Below, in pieces: positions 8,173 to 17,525 of a stretch of 59,103 nucleotides of DNA. Each line of letters begins with the position of its first letter. Position 1 is the first letter of the stretch. This stretch comes from Eubacteriales bacterium. GTDB taxonomy: Bacteria; Bacillota; Clostridia; Oscillospirales; Butyricicoccaceae. The DNA is taken from the NCBI GenBank assembly GCA_030540435.1, contig JAUNWG010000007.1, positions 1-59,103 on the forward strand, in the 5' to 3' direction. A model generated the notes under the pieces. That model did no database searches. It saw only the letters and a list, made by a program, of their open reading frames with translations, and had not been told where the DNA came from. The translations under genes and the position numbers were made by a program.

Positions 8173-8874
8173 TTACAGTGCATGCGCGGATATCTTGCGG
8201 AACGGCCTTGGATACTGCTTCGGCGTCGATTTTTTCTTATGAATGACGACCAGCCGGTGCGTAATATCAGTATGTGGGATCGTATAATCGATCATTCTGT
8301 CGATTTCGCCGCCCAAAACGGCAATGGCATGTTTTGCTTCTGCGATCTCCGTATCACTGTCCTTTCCCTTCATCGCAATGAAATATCCACCCGGCTTGAC
8401 CAGCGGAAGCGACAACTCCGCCAGTACATTCAATTGCGCAACGGCACGGGAAACTGCAACATCATAGTGTTCCCGATGTTTTGCGGCAAATTCCTCCGCC
8501 CGCGCATGGACTGCTTCTATGTGCTCCAGCCCCATGCCGTCAATGCACGATTGCAGGAATTTGATGCGTTTTCCTAAGGAATCCAGCAGTGTCAGCTGGC
8601 AATCCGGGCACAAAATATGCAGCGGCATCCCCGGAAAACCCGCGCCACAGCCGACGTCCACAACGGTTTTTCCCGTGAAATCTGCGGCAGTCAGCAGCGA
8701 AGCGCAGTCCAGCAGATGCTTTGTAGCGATCTCTGCCGGTTCTGTGATGCCGGTCAGGTTCATGACCTTATTGGTCTCCAGCATACGCGCCGTGAAATCT
8801 TTCAGCTGTGCGATCTGCGCGTCGGAAACCGTCAATTTCAGCTGGGCAAAGCCTGTTTTCAGCAATTCATCCAT
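8173..8874 (-). CDS. rsmG: 16S rRNA (guanine-527 N7)-methyltransferase RsmG
   Basis: RsmG (GidB) methylates G527 in 16S rRNA using SAM; loss in other bacteria gives low-level streptomycin resistance. The 233-residue Rossmann protein has the family signature [18 protein letters not shown] and the SAM-binding motif [15 protein letters not shown], then AVSRAVAQL. Its start overlaps the end of mnmG by 8 bases, the usual coupled mnmG-rsmG arrangement. The basic C-terminus ([11 protein letters not shown]) is standard for the family. Confidence 0.95.
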   Translation of the reverse strand: MDELLKTGFAQLKLTVSDAQIAQLKDFTARMLETNKVMNLTGITEPAEIATKHLLDCASLLTAADFTGKTVVDVGCGAGFPGMPLHILCPDCQLTLLDSLGKRIKFLQSCIDGMGLEHIEAVHARAEEFAAKHREHYDVAVSRAVAQLNVLAELSLPLVKPGGYFIAMKGKDSDTEIAEAKHAIAVLGGEIDRMIDYTIPHTDITHRLVVIHKKKSTPKQYPRPFRKISAHAL

Positions 8875-10753
8875 CGCGTTTCTCCTTTTCCATCATTTCT
8901 GTGACGATCATCAGCGCTGTAATGTCCGCCGGGCTGACGCCGGAGATACGCGACGCCTGTCCAAAATTCAGCGGGCGGACCTGCTGCAATTTTTGGCGCG
9001 CTTCCAGTCGCAGTGAGGTGATCTGCGTATAATCCAAATCCTGCGGCAGCGGACGGCTTTCCAGCTTGCGGAACTGCTCGACGTCGCGCAGCTGGCGCTT
9101 GATATATCCATCATATTTGATGCGGATCTCCACCTGTTCCCGTATGATGTCCGGCAGTTCCGGACGCGCCGGATCGAACGGCGCAAGGTCGTCATACTTC
9201 AATTCCGGGCGGCGGATGAGGTCTGCCAGCTTACAGCCGGACTTGAGCGGCGTGCTGTTATGCGCCTGCAAAAACGCCTGCATGTCGTCAGACGGCGCGA
9301 TATTCACCGCACACACGCGGTCGATCTCCTGCTGCACACGGGCATACTTTTCCTGCACCCGTTCCAACCGTTCCTGTACGTTTAAGCCGACCCGTGTGCC
9401 GATGCCCACCAGACGCTCATCGGCGTTGTCCTGCCGCAAAATCAAGCGGTATTCACTGCGCGAGGTCATCATACGATACGGTTCGTTCGTGCCGCGTGTG
9501 ACCAGATCATCCACCAGCGTACCGATGTAGCCATCCGCGCGGTCAAGAATCATCGGCGGCTCATTTTTCAGCTTGAGGGCAGCGTTGATGCCCGCCACAA
9601 GGCCCTGTGCACCGGCTTCCTCATAGCCGGATGAGCCGTTGAACTGCCCCGCGCCGTACAGGCCGGAAATCTTTTTTGTCTCCAATGTCGGACGCAGTTC
9701 CAGCGGGTCGATGCAGTCGTATTCGATGGCATACGCCGGGCGCATGACCTCTGCGTGCTCCAAGCCCTTGATCGTATGGATCATATCCAGCTGGACGTCC
9801 TCCGGCATGGACGACGAAAAGCCCTGAATATACATTTCTTCGGTATCCAGCCCCATCGGTTCAATAAACAGCTGATGTCGCGGCTTATCTGCAAAGCGGA
9901 CAACCTTGTCCTCAATCGACGGGCAATAGCGCGGCCCGATGCCCTCCACCTTGCCAGAATACAGCGGCGAGCGGTCGAGGTTTTTCCGAATGACTTCATG
10001 TGTCTCCGCATTGGTATACGTCAGATGACACACTGCGCGGTTTTCCGGCGCGTGCGCTGTCTCAAAGGAAAACGGGATGCAGTTTTCCTCGCCCTGCTGC
10101 ACCTCCAAGCCGCTGAAATCAATGCTGCGGCGGTTGACACGCGGCGGCGTGCCCGTCTTGAAGCGCATCAGCTTCAGCCCCATATCACGCAGGGAATCGG
10201 TCAGGCCGATGGCTGCAAACATACCGTCCGGGCCGCCGTCATAGAACGTGTCACCGATGATGATACGTCCCTGCAAATACGTACCGGTGGCGACAATGAC
10301 TGCCTTTGCCGTATAATGCGCACCGGTCTTTGTCGTGACGCCTGTGACCGCATTGTTTTCGTGTGTGATCTCCACAATTTCCGCCTGCTTGAGCATGAGG
10401 TTTTCCTGCTGCTCCAATACGTGCTTCATGTATTGACGGTAAGCGGAACGGTCCGCCTGCGCACGCAGGGAATGGACCGCCGGACCTTTGCCGCGGTTGA
10501 GCAGGCGATATTGGATACATGCGGCGTCCGCCGCGCGGCCCATTTCGCCGCCAAGTGCGTCGATCTCACGCACCAGATGGCCCTTTGCCGTGCCGCCGAT
10601 CGCCGGATTGCACGGCATATTGCCGACCGCATCCAGATTGATGGAGAAGATCACAGTCTGTAATCCCAGCCGCGCGCTGGCAAGCGCTGCTTCAATGCCT
10701 GCATGCCCTGCGCCAATGACTGCAACGTCAAAATTTCCTGCGAGAAACTGCAA
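8867..10753 (-). CDS. mnmG: tRNA uridine-34 5-carboxymethylaminomethyl enzyme MnmG
   Basis: MnmG (GidA) is the FAD- and NADH-dependent partner of MnmE that installs the cmnm5 group at wobble U34 of several tRNAs. The 628-residue protein, a normal length, begins with the FAD dinucleotide-binding motif [19 protein letters not shown] and later shows [19 protein letters not shown] and [20 protein letters not shown]. The start is read as TTG (10751-10753), with AAAGGAG nine bases upstream and the conserved N-terminus directly following; no ATG is better placed. It is separated from mnmE by a terminator, a family C repeat and DnaA boxes, so it probably has its own promoter. Confidence 0.95.
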   Translation of the reverse strand: MQFLAGNFDVAVIGAGHAGIEAALASARLGLQTVIFSINLDAVGNMPCNPAIGGTAKGHLVREIDALGGEMGRAADAACIQYRLLNRGKGPAVHSLRAQADRSAYRQYMKHVLEQQENLMLKQAEIVEITHENNAVTGVTTKTGAHYTAKAVIVATGTYLQGRIIIGDTFYDGGPDGMFAAIGLTDSLRDMGLKLMRFKTGTPPRVNRRSIDFSGLEVQQGEENCIPFSFETAHAPENRAVCHLTYTNAETHEVIRKNLDRSPLYSGKVEGIGPRYCPSIEDKVVRFADKPRHQLFIEPMGLDTEEMYIQGFSSSMPEDVQLDMIHTIKGLEHAEVMRPAYAIEYDCIDPLELRPTLETKKISGLYGAGQFNGSSGYEEAGAQGLVAGINAALKLKNEPPMILDRADGYIGTLVDDLVTRGTNEPYRMMTSRSEYRLILRQDNADERLVGIGTRVGLNVQERLERVQEKYARVQQEIDRVCAVNIAPSDDMQAFLQAHNSTPLKSGCKLADLIRRPELKYDDLAPFDPARPELPDIIREQVEIRIKYDGYIKRQLRDVEQFRKLESRPLPQDLDYTQITSLRLEARQKLQQVRPLNFGQASRISGVSPADITALMIVTEMMEKEKRDG

Positions 10754-10858
10754 TCAGATACACTCCTTTCAAATTACTATAAGTATAATTTATTTTAGTA
10801 TTTTTATTTTGTATTTCAAATATAAGTGGCAGCTATCCAAGCCAGATTCGTACCGCCC

Positions 10859-11026
10859 TTAGGCTCCCTCAGATGAGGGAGCTGGCAGTACCGCTGGCAC
10901 TGACTGAGGGAGGGAAATGCAAAGTGTATGCATCGTGGCCTATCTTGGCGCAAATTGCTTACTTTTTCGCTCCCTCCGTCTTCGTCCTTTGGACGAATCC
11001 ACCTCCCTCATCCGAGGGAGGCTTTG
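10859..11026 (+). repeat. Family C hairpin repeat, copy C1 (complete)
   Basis: Ends are GGCTCCCTC...GAGGGAGC and CCTCCCTCATCCGAGGGAGG. Inner hairpins are CAGTACC-GCT-GGCACTG (one mismatch) and TTCGTCC-TTT-GGACGAA. Next inward, GAGGGAGGGAAA faces TTTTTCGCTCCCTC. The architecture is as in family B but the sequence differs. It lies between mnmG and the DnaA-box cluster. Confidence 0.85.
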
Positions 11027-11071
11027 GTGCGATAGATTTACCATGCCGCCCTTACTCTTCCTCATCGCCAC

Positions 11072-11190
11072 TTTTCCACAGCTGTGGATAAATCTGTGGA
11101 AAACTTCCGTCAAATTCACCAAAAATTTTTCCGAATGTTTACAGTATTAAACAAATTTCCCGCCGGTCATGCTGTTTCATCTGTTGATAA
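11072..11190. promoter_or_regulatory. DnaA-box cluster between mnmG and mnmE
   Basis: Within 120 bases: TTTTCCACA (11072-11080), perfect TGTGGATAA (11083-11091), TGTGGAAAA (11095-11103) and TGTTGATAA (11182-11190), with AT-rich sequence between. It is about 4.6 kb from the dnaA promoter. The remainder of 10754-11316 holds repeat C1 and the mnmE terminator; no gene is seen. Confidence 0.65.
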
Positions 11191-11263
11191 CTCTGTGTAA
11201 AATGTGCAAAACCCATAACCATGTGCAAAGGCGGAAATCGTCGACACCTGTCGGAAAACTTCG

Positions 11264-11305
11264 GAAAAAACGCCATTCCGGACAGATCGCTCCATCCGGA
11301 ATGGC
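11264..11305 (-). terminator. Terminator of the rpmH-mnmE operon
   Basis: Minus-strand stem GCCATTCCGGA/TCCGGAATGGC followed by GTTTTTTCC, just downstream of mnmE. Confidence 0.9.
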
Positions 11306-11316
11306 ATCACTTGCTT

Positions 11317-12684
11317 TTATTTGCCCACACAGAACTTGTCAAAAATCGTAGCGACAATATCGTCGCGTACTGCCTGTCCGGTGATCTCGCCAAGGGCAGC
11401 AATCGCGCCTTCCGCGTCCATCACGACGGCATCCGGCGTCATGCCCAGCTGTGCAGCGACAAATGCCTTCTCACAGCGTTCCGCTGCGCGCACCAGCGCC
11501 GCTGCCTGCCGTGCATTGGTGATAATGCTGCCGTCATACTGCATCCCGTCCATGCCGACCACCTGCGGAATCAAATCATACAGCTCCTGCAGGCCTTCGC
11601 CGGTCTTGGCACTGACCGAAATGACATGCTCAAAATGTCGTTTGATCGTCTGCACATCCAGCTCGGACGGCAGGTCACTTTTGTTGAGCACAGCTATCGT
11701 GCGCTTGCCATGCGTCCGCGCAATAACCATCAGGTCATCATCGGAAATCGTATCGCTGGAATCGAACACCGCCAGAATGAGTGCAGACGCCTGGGCCTGC
11801 TTCATCGCGCGGTCAATGCCGATCTTCTCCACCGGGTCCTGCGTATCGCGCAGACCGGCGGTATCATACAGATGCAGCACAATGGCGCCAATGCGGATCG
11901 TCTCCTCAATGACATCCCGCGTCGTACCGGGGACGCTCGTGACAATGGCGCGGTCAACGCCCGCCAGCGCATTGAGCAGCGAGGATTTTCCGGCATTCGG
12001 CCTGCCTAAAATGGCGCACGGAATCCCCTCACGCAGGATACGCCCGCGCTCATAGGTCTCCGCCAGATCATACAGGCTTCTGGTCGCATTGTGCAGAATC
12101 TCGCATGCGCTGTCAAACAAATGGGAGTCGATCTCCTCATCGGGATAATCGACGACCGCGAGAAATTCCGCCACCAGATCGACCAGACACTGCCGTATCT
12201 CACGAATCCGTGAGCCAACTGCACCGTCCAGCTGTGCAGCGGCATTTTCTGCCGCCTGCGCCGTTGTCGCAGTGACTAGGTCATGTACTGCCTCCGCGCC
12301 GGAAAGATCCAGCTTGCCCGCCAGAAAGGCGCGCTGCGTGAACTCGCCGGGGCCCGCCTGTACCGCGCCGTTTGCAAACAGCACAGCCAGCGTTTCTGAC
12401 AATATTGCAGGCGAGCCATGGCACTGGATCTCCGCCATGTCCTCACCGGTATAGGAATTCGGCGCATGCATCACACAGCACAGGCAGTGGTCCATGACCT
12501 TGCCGTCACGCGCGTGCAGCGCACCATAGGTAAGCAGCCGGCTCGGACGCGCGGACAGTGCGCCGCCGCCCTGCGGGGTAAAGACCCTGTCTGCAATCGC
12601 AAGGGCCTGAGGTCCGGAGATGCGGATGATCCCAATCGGTCCGGCAGCAGGCCCTGTCGCAATCGCGGCAATGGTCTTGCTCAT
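11317..12684 (-). CDS. mnmE: tRNA modification GTPase MnmE
   Basis: MnmE (TrmE) works with MnmG in wobble-uridine modification; it binds a folate derivative and hydrolyses GTP. The 455-residue protein has the N-terminal folate-binding region (IAAIATGPAAGPIGIIRISGP), a helical domain, and an inserted G domain with G1 GRPNAGKSSLLNAL near residue 225, G3 DTAG and G4 NKSD. It ends in FDKFCVGK, a version of the conserved C-terminal (F/x)C(I/L/V)GK motif with the required Cys. It is the last gene of the rpmH-rnpA-yidD-yidC-jag-mnmE series and is followed by a strong terminator. Confidence 0.96.
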   Translation of the reverse strand: MSKTIAAIATGPAAGPIGIIRISGPQALAIADRVFTPQGGGALSARPSRLLTYGALHARDGKVMDHCLCCVMHAPNSYTGEDMAEIQCHGSPAILSETLAVLFANGAVQAGPGEFTQRAFLAGKLDLSGAEAVHDLVTATTAQAAENAAAQLDGAVGSRIREIRQCLVDLVAEFLAVVDYPDEEIDSHLFDSACEILHNATRSLYDLAETYERGRILREGIPCAILGRPNAGKSSLLNALAGVDRAIVTSVPGTTRDVIEETIRIGAIVLHLYDTAGLRDTQDPVEKIGIDRAMKQAQASALILAVFDSSDTISDDDLMVIARTHGKRTIAVLNKSDLPSELDVQTIKRHFEHVISVSAKTGEGLQELYDLIPQVVGMDGMQYDGSIITNARQAAALVRAAERCEKAFVAAQLGMTPDAVVMDAEGAIAALGEITGQAVRDDIVATIFDKFCVGK

Positions 12685-12751
12685 ATCATCGACCTCATTT
12701 CCATTTAAATCGGGCAGAAATCAGCGCATATCTGAACATTCAGATAGCACC

Positions 12752-13453
12752 TTACTCCGCGCTGTCCTTACGGTATCTTCTCTGCGGTCTGCTGCGGTAG
12801 CCGCCGCGCTGCTTCTGCGGCCGTGCGCCGCGCTCCATTGCAACAACAACACGGCGGTTCGGCTCGGTGCCGGTGGAATAGGTCGTCACGCCCTGATAAT
12901 CCTGCAGTGTCGCATGGATGATGCGGCGCTCATATGGATTCATCGGCTCCAGTGTCATATTTTTGTGGTATTTGAGCACCTTGCCTGCCATCTTGCGCGC
13001 CAGACGCTGCAGCGATTCCTCGCGCTTTGCGCGGTAGCCCTCGGTATCGATGGCAATGCGGATGTGCTCCTCCTTGCCGCGGTTGACGGTCAGGGAGGTG
13101 AGATACTGAATGGCATCCAGCGTGTCGCCGCGGCGGCCGATCACAGCGCCCATGTCCTCTCCGCGGATATCAAGGATGATCTGCCCATCCTCGCCCTGCT
13201 CCGGGAAGGCTTCTCCGTTGATGCCCATACGCTGGAGCAGGCCGTCGACAAATGCCTTTGCCTCTGCCGCCGGCGTACTCTCTTCATACGAAACACGGAC
13301 ACGAGCCGGTACAGCGCCAATGCCGAAGAAGCCTTTTTTGCCTTCCTCCAGAACCTCTACACTTACGTCATCGCGGTCCATGCCAAGCTCATCCAGCGCC
13401 AGCTGGATCGCTTCATCTCTTGTAGCAGCTTCTTTTTCAATAAACTTTGTCAT
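12752..13453 (-). CDS. jag: RNA-binding protein Jag (KhpB)
   Basis: Jag/KhpB is a cytoplasmic RNA-binding protein linked to elongation, division and sporulation in Firmicutes, often acting with KhpA. The 233-residue product has the Jag-N domain at residues 1-52 (KGFFGIG is diagnostic), a KH-like domain with GAVIGRRGDTLDAIQYL at about 110-130, an R3H domain at about 150-210 containing NPYERRIIHATL, and a basic arginine-rich tail. It lies directly downstream of yidC, its standard place. Confidence 0.93.
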   Translation of the reverse strand: MTKFIEKEAATRDEAIQLALDELGMDRDDVSVEVLEEGKKGFFGIGAVPARVRVSYEESTPAAEAKAFVDGLLQRMGINGEAFPEQGEDGQIILDIRGEDMGAVIGRRGDTLDAIQYLTSLTVNRGKEEHIRIAIDTEGYRAKREESLQRLARKMAGKVLKYHKNMTLEPMNPYERRIIHATLQDYQGVTTYSTGTEPNRRVVVAMERGARPQKQRGGYRSRPQRRYRKDSAE

Positions 13454-13479
13454 ATACTTGCTTACTCCCGTCCTAATCG

Positions 13480-14595
13480 TTACTCATCGTCGGCCTGTCT
13501 GCCAGCCCTGCGGGCAGCTTCCTTTTGCGCCTTGATCTCGGCAGCACGGGCGGCAGTCTCTTTTTCCTTCAGCCGCTTCTGCTCAGCTTCCCTTGCCTTG
13601 AGCTTCTTTTTGGAAACATTATCCGACTTGGCGCCGCGGTATTCTACCTGCGTGCCAGCCTTCTTCGCTTCCTCCTGCTCGGCAAGGCGCTGCTGGTGCG
13701 CCGCCTCGCGGCGCTTGCGCTCCTTGGTCTTTTCGTCGTCCTCCGCCTTGTCGAACGTCATAATGTACCAAGTCAGGCCAAGCTCCTGCACAATGGAAAA
13801 AATGTTGTTTACCGTCCAGTAAACGCCCATAGAAGCCGGCAGTGTAAACGCGATCCACACGGACATCAGCGGCATCAGGATGAGCATCGTATTCATCGTG
13901 GAGTTCATCTGTGCGCTCTGGTTGTTCTGCGCATTCGGGTTCTGCACCTTCTGCAGCTTCTGCATGACAAGCGAAGACAGCAGCGCCGTGCCGCCCGACA
14001 GGATCGGGATGAGCCACAGGATATTCAGCTGTGTAAACTGCGGAATTGCAGAAAGGTCGATCCCCAAGAAATTAAAATCGATGTTGACCAGGCCATCCGC
14101 AGCGAAGCGGGAAACCTTGTCCCAGTTGTCGCTGACCAGCTTTGCCAGCTCGATCTGGCCGGAAACAGCAGAGCTGTCGTAGGTATGGCCCAGCGTTTCT
14201 GCGATCTTGGTGATCGTGCTGTTGGAAAGGCCCATCATGTAGGTCATCGGCTCGCGGACTGCATAATACAGCGCCATCATGATCGGCAGCGTGATGAACG
14301 TGAGCAGGCAGCTGCCTGTGGGGTTGACGCCCTCACGATCATACAGCTTGGTCATTTCCTCGTTTAATTTTTCCCTGTTGTTGGCATAGCGCTTTTGCAA
14401 AGCGGCAGATTCTGCCTGAACAAGGTTCATTTTTTTCATACTCTTCTTCTGCTTGTACATGAACGGCAGAAGGATCAGCTTGACGATCAAGGTAAAGATC
14501 ACCAGCGCAAGGCCGTAATTCTGTACCAGCGAAAAGATCGCCATCAGGATCAGGCCCAGCGGCCTGACAATAATAATTCCGAAAAAGTTTCCCAT
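13480..14595 (-). CDS. yidC: Membrane protein insertase YidC (SpoIIIJ type)
   Basis: YidC inserts and folds membrane proteins, alone or with SecYEG. The 371-residue product has hydrophobic helices at about 10-30, 90-115, 190-215 and 245-290, and the conserved phrase LFTFITLPIMMAL-type helix with the C-terminal PASMGVYWTVNNI. The last 90 residues are a long K/E/R-rich cytoplasmic tail (QKRLKEKE...QKEAARRAGRQ). The start is ATG 14595 because GGAGG lies five bases upstream; the longer in-frame TTG would place the ribosome site inside the gene. Confidence 0.93.
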   Translation of the reverse strand: MGNFFGIIIVRPLGLILMAIFSLVQNYGLALVIFTLIVKLILLPFMYKQKKSMKKMNLVQAESAALQKRYANNREKLNEEMTKLYDREGVNPTGSCLLTFITLPIMMALYYAVREPMTYMMGLSNSTITKIAETLGHTYDSSAVSGQIELAKLVSDNWDKVSRFAADGLVNIDFNFLGIDLSAIPQFTQLNILWLIPILSGGTALLSSLVMQKLQKVQNPNAQNNQSAQMNSTMNTMLILMPLMSVWIAFTLPASMGVYWTVNNIFSIVQELGLTWYIMTFDKAEDDEKTKERKRREAAHQQRLAEQEEAKKAGTQVEYRGAKSDNVSKKKLKAREAEQKRLKEKETAARAAEIKAQKEAARRAGRQADDE

Positions 14596-14633
14596 TTGAT
14601 CCTCCAAATTGGGTAAAAGAATTTGTTTTCCGT

Positions 14634-14849
14634 TTACGGCACCGGGTCATAGGGATTGTGATGCGAAAACGGGTGGCATCGCAGGATCCGCCGGAATGCG
14701 AGCCAGCCGCCGCGCAGTGCGCCATATTTCTCCACCGCCTCCAGCGCATAAGCGGAGCAGGTCGGCGTATAACGGCAGCGCGGCGCGATATACGGTGAAA
14801 TGGCGGAACGGTAAAAACGGATGCCGGCAAGCAGGATACGCTTCATCAT
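14634..14849 (-). CDS. yidD: Membrane protein insertion efficiency factor YidD
   Basis: The 71-residue membrane-associated protein is thought to help YidC-dependent insertion. It shows the family pattern [18 protein letters not shown] and [15 protein letters not shown] with its three conserved cysteines. Two ATGs in tandem (14849 and 14846) are both possible starts. The first overlaps the rnpA stop, implying coupling. It sits between rnpA and yidC as in most Firmicutes. Confidence 0.93.
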   Translation of the reverse strand: MMKRILLAGIRFYRSAISPYIAPRCRYTPTCSAYALEAVEKYGALRGGWLAFRRILRCHPFSHHNPYDPVP

Positions 14850-15205
14850 ACCGTACCCTCCTGCTTTTCCGCGCTGTCCGACCGGATGCCCAGCTGTTTG
14901 ACGCAGCGCAGGAATGCGCGCTCCACACGCGCATACGAAGCATGCACGGCACGATGGCGCGCAACGACGACCAGATCGATATCCGGCCGCAGCTCGTCCT
15001 TATGCAGGCGGTACGCCTCTCGAATGAGCCGCTTGACGCGGTTGCGCTGTACTGCGGTGCCCAGCTTGACGCCCGCCGTAATGCCCAGCCGCCCGGCGCC
15101 ATACCGGTTGCGCATCGCATACACCACCAGGCAATCCGCTGCCGCGGAGCGCCCGCGAGCATACAGTCTGCGAAAATCGCGGTTTTCCTTTAAGGTATTC
15201 TTCAT
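14846..15205 (-). CDS. rnpA: Ribonuclease P protein component
   Basis: This small basic protein binds the catalytic RNase P RNA and helps it trim 5' leaders from tRNA precursors. The 119-residue form is chosen because [18 protein letters not shown] is the conserved start and AAGGAAG lies just upstream of ATG 15205; upstream in-frame ATGs have no such site. The RNR signature [10 protein letters not shown] is present at about residues 58-67. The gene lies between rpmH and yidD, with a four-base overlap with yidD. Confidence 0.95.
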   Translation of the reverse strand: MKNTLKENRDFRRLYARGRSAAADCLVVYAMRNRYGAGRLGITAGVKLGTAVQRNRVKRLIREAYRLHKDELRPDIDLVVVARHRAVHASYARVERAFLRCVKQLGIRSDSAEKQEGTV

Positions 15206-15426
15206 CGCCCGACTTCCTTTTTCCTGTTCCATAGCGGAACTGCTTTTCCCCGGCTGTCCCATTCCATACGCGCACGCCTGCGGCACAGGGGGAAGCTGTC
15301 CCTCTCCGGCTCATTCTTTCACTGCCGGAGCTGACAGGCAGGCTTGTTTTGCGGCGCCCTGCCCATCCGAATTGTAATCACGCCGTCTGTAAAATACGGA
15401 GAGGATAATTTCCCCGCATAACAGAA

Positions 15427-15447
15427 ATGGACCGCGCTGCGGTCCAT
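15427..15447 (-). promoter_or_regulatory. Hairpin between rpmH and rnpA
   Basis: ATGGACCGC-GCT-GCGGTCCAT, a 9-bp perfect stem 20 bases after the rpmH stop. The minus strand continues TTTCTGTT. It could be an attenuator or processing site that sets the L34:RnpA ratio. Confidence 0.5.
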
Positions 15448-15466
15448 CATACTCTGTTCGTCAAAA

Positions 15467-15601
15467 TTACAGGCTCAGACGCTTGCGACCGCGTGCGCGG
15501 CGGCGAGCAAGAACCTTTCTGCCGTTTGCAGTTGCCATTCTCTTGCGGAAGCCATGCACCTTGCTGCGCTGGCGCTTCTTCGGCTGATATGTTCTCAACA
15601 T
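15467..15601 (-). CDS. rpmH: 50S ribosomal protein L34
   Basis: The 44-residue, very basic protein ([18 protein letters not shown]... ending RGRKRLSL) is a textbook L34. AGGTG lies about 10 bases before ATG 15601. It is the first gene of the minus-strand operon through mnmE and marks the left side of oriC, back-to-back with dnaA. Confidence 0.98.
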   Translation of the reverse strand: MLRTYQPKKRQRSKVHGFRKRMATANGRKVLARRRARGRKRLSL

Positions 15602-15659
15602 AGTGGCTTGCACCTCCATTTACGTTCAATTTAACTTAACGCGTGCGTGTACGAAATAC

Positions 15660-15689
15660 ATTATAAGCGGACAATCGGGACATTGTCAA
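15660..15689 (-). promoter_or_regulatory. Promoter of rpmH operon
   Basis: On the minus strand, TTGACA (15689-15684), 18-bp spacer, TATAAT (15665-15660). It is the strongest consensus match near the origin. Confidence 0.8.
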
Positions 15690-15750
15690 TCATTATTTCC
15701 CGAAATCCGGCGTTTTTTCCGTCGTCTGCTGCCTTTTTCGCAGTTTCTCC

Positions 15751-15802
15751 TGTGGATACTGTGGAAAACTCTGTGGACATGGTGGAAATTTGGTGGTATT
15801 AT
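15751..15802 (+). promoter_or_regulatory. DnaA boxes overlapping the dnaA promoter
   Basis: Three near-consensus boxes in reverse orientation: TGTGGATAC (15751-15759), TGTGGAAAA (15760-15768) and TGTGGACAT (15773-15781). A promoter TGGACA (15774-15779), 17-bp spacer, TATTAT (15797-15802) overlaps the last, as expected for DnaA autorepression. This is the upstream half of a bipartite oriC. Confidence 0.75.
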
Positions 15803-15872
15803 ATAGTGTGTATCGGTATCCGCACACGATGGATGCCGCGACCAATCACCCAGTAGGAAGAGGAATTACAAT

Positions 15873-17159
15873 ATGAACACACCTGGCGACATCTGGAAGG
15901 TAGTGATGACACTGCTGGAAAAGCGCCTGCAGCCGGTCACGCTGGACGCATGGTTCGACGACCTGACCGCCGTTGAATTCAAGGACGACACGCTGCTGCT
16001 GCACACGCCGGACAAATTCAAAAAAGAGATCATCGACCAGCGCTACCTCATCACCATCAAGGACGCACTGCGCGACCTGTTTTCCGCCGACATCGACGTC
16101 ATTGTCACCACCGGCGAGACGCCCGCGCCCATCACCCACAACAGCTATCCCGAAGACGAGTATACCTTTGAGCAGTTCATCGTCGGCTCATCCAACAAAT
16201 TCGCCCACGCAGCTGCCACCGCCGTTGCCAACAACCCGGCGAAAAACTACAACCCGCTATTTATTTACGGACAATCCGGCCTCGGCAAAACGCACCTGCT
16301 GTATGCCATCGCATCCGTCGTGCGCCGCGACCATCCATCGTTCCGCATCGTCTATATCAAGGGCGAGGACTTCACCAATGAGCTGATCAATGCCATCGGG
16401 GAAGGTCAGGTACAGGAGTTCCGCGACAAATACCGCCTTGCAGATCTGTTCCTCGTGGACGATATCCAATTCGTCGCCGGCAAGGACCGCACGCAGGAGG
16501 AATTCTTCCACACGTTCAACGCGCTGTATGAAGCACACAAGCAGATCGTCCTGACCTCCGACCGTCCGCCGAAGGAAATCCATACCCTGGAGGACCGCCT
16601 AAAGACCCGCTTCGAATGGGGCCTGCTCGCGGACATCCAACCGCCGGACTACGAGACCCGCATGGCGATCATCCATGTCAAAGCGGAATCCCTGGGCGTC
16701 AGCCTGCCGGAGGACGTCATTGACTACATCGCCAAAACCATCACCTCCAACGTGCGCCAGCTGGAAGGGACTGTCAAGAAAATCAAAGCGCTGCACGACC
16801 TGATGGAGCGCGACATTGATATCACCCTCGCAAAGGAAGCCGTCGCAGACATCTTTAAAGAAAACCCCGGCCTCAATCCAACACCGGAAATGATCCTACG
16901 CGAAGTTTCCCGCTATTACTGCATCCCGGTCGAAAAGCTGCAGGGCAGCGGACGCTCCAAGGACATGGTGCTCCCGCGACAGGTGGCCATGTACCTCGTG
17001 CGCGAGCTAACCGATTACTCTCTGCCAGAGATCGGCAAAGTATTCTCCCGCGACCATACCACCGTCCTGCACTCCATCAATAAGATCGAAAACTACCTCA
17101 AGGAAACCAGCGAGATGGACAACATCATCAAAACCCTCAAGGCGAACATCCGCGGATAA
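15873..17159 (+). CDS. dnaA: Replication initiator DnaA
   Basis: DnaA binds oriC boxes, oligomerises with ATP and melts the origin. The 428-residue protein has domain I at about 1-85, almost no domain II linker (short, hence the modest length), AAA+ domain III with Walker A GQSGLGKT at residues 133-140 and Walker B LFLVDDIQF around 192-200, and domain IV with the DNA-binding signature DHTTVLH at 394-400. AAGAGGAA precedes ATG 15873. It is divergent from rpmH and followed by the oriC spacer and dnaN. Confidence 0.98.
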   Translation: MNTPGDIWKVVMTLLEKRLQPVTLDAWFDDLTAVEFKDDTLLLHTPDKFKKEIIDQRYLITIKDALRDLFSADIDVIVTTGETPAPITHNSYPEDEYTFEQFIVGSSNKFAHAAATAVANNPAKNYNPLFIYGQSGLGKTHLLYAIASVVRRDHPSFRIVYIKGEDFTNELINAIGEGQVQEFRDKYRLADLFLVDDIQFVAGKDRTQEEFFHTFNALYEAHKQIVLTSDRPPKEIHTLEDRLKTRFEWGLLADIQPPDYETRMAIIHVKAESLGVSLPEDVIDYIAKTITSNVRQLEGTVKKIKALHDLMERDIDITLAKEAVADIFKENPGLNPTPEMILREVSRYYCIPVEKLQGSGRSKDMVLPRQVAMYLVRELTDYSLPEIGKVFSRDHTTVLHSINKIENYLKETSEMDNIIKTLKANIRG

Positions 17160-17525
17160 TATACGACAATGCATATCCACTGCATAAATATGCAGCTGCA
17201 CCATGCATAACCATGAAAGAAATCTGTCAAAACTATCCACAAACACCTGTGTACTGTGGATACCTATCCTGTGGATAACTTTTCCCGTTTTCCTTTTTCC
17301 CAAAACCAACCAAACTTTCCCACAACCTCCTGTGGACGCGGAAAATCCCACCATTTGGGCGTTTGCGCCGGTTTTCCACAGTTTCCATCCCACTACTACT
17401 ATTACTAAAAATACTATTCTATTCTGTAAAGATTACAATTATACCCATCAGACGTCAGACATTCCGAACCACATGCCAATGTCAGCAGACGTTATGCAAT
17501 CCCATTCATACTAAGGAGGAGTTCC
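17160..17525 (+). other. oriC: DnaA boxes and DnaA-trio-like unwinding element
   Basis: The dnaA-dnaN spacer holds CTATCCACA (17233-17241), TGTGGATAC (17255-17263), perfect TGTGGATAA (17270-17278), TTTCCCACA (17316-17324), TGTGGACGC (17331-17339) and TTTTCCACA (17372-17380). About 10 bases after the last box comes CTACTACTATTACTA (17392-17406), then AT-rich sequence to about 17450. On the opposite strand this reads as 3'-GAT-GAT-GAT-AAT-GAT, the DnaA-trio pattern described for the Bacillus subtilis origin, in the same position relative to the last boxes. No gene lies in this stretch. Confidence 0.85.
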
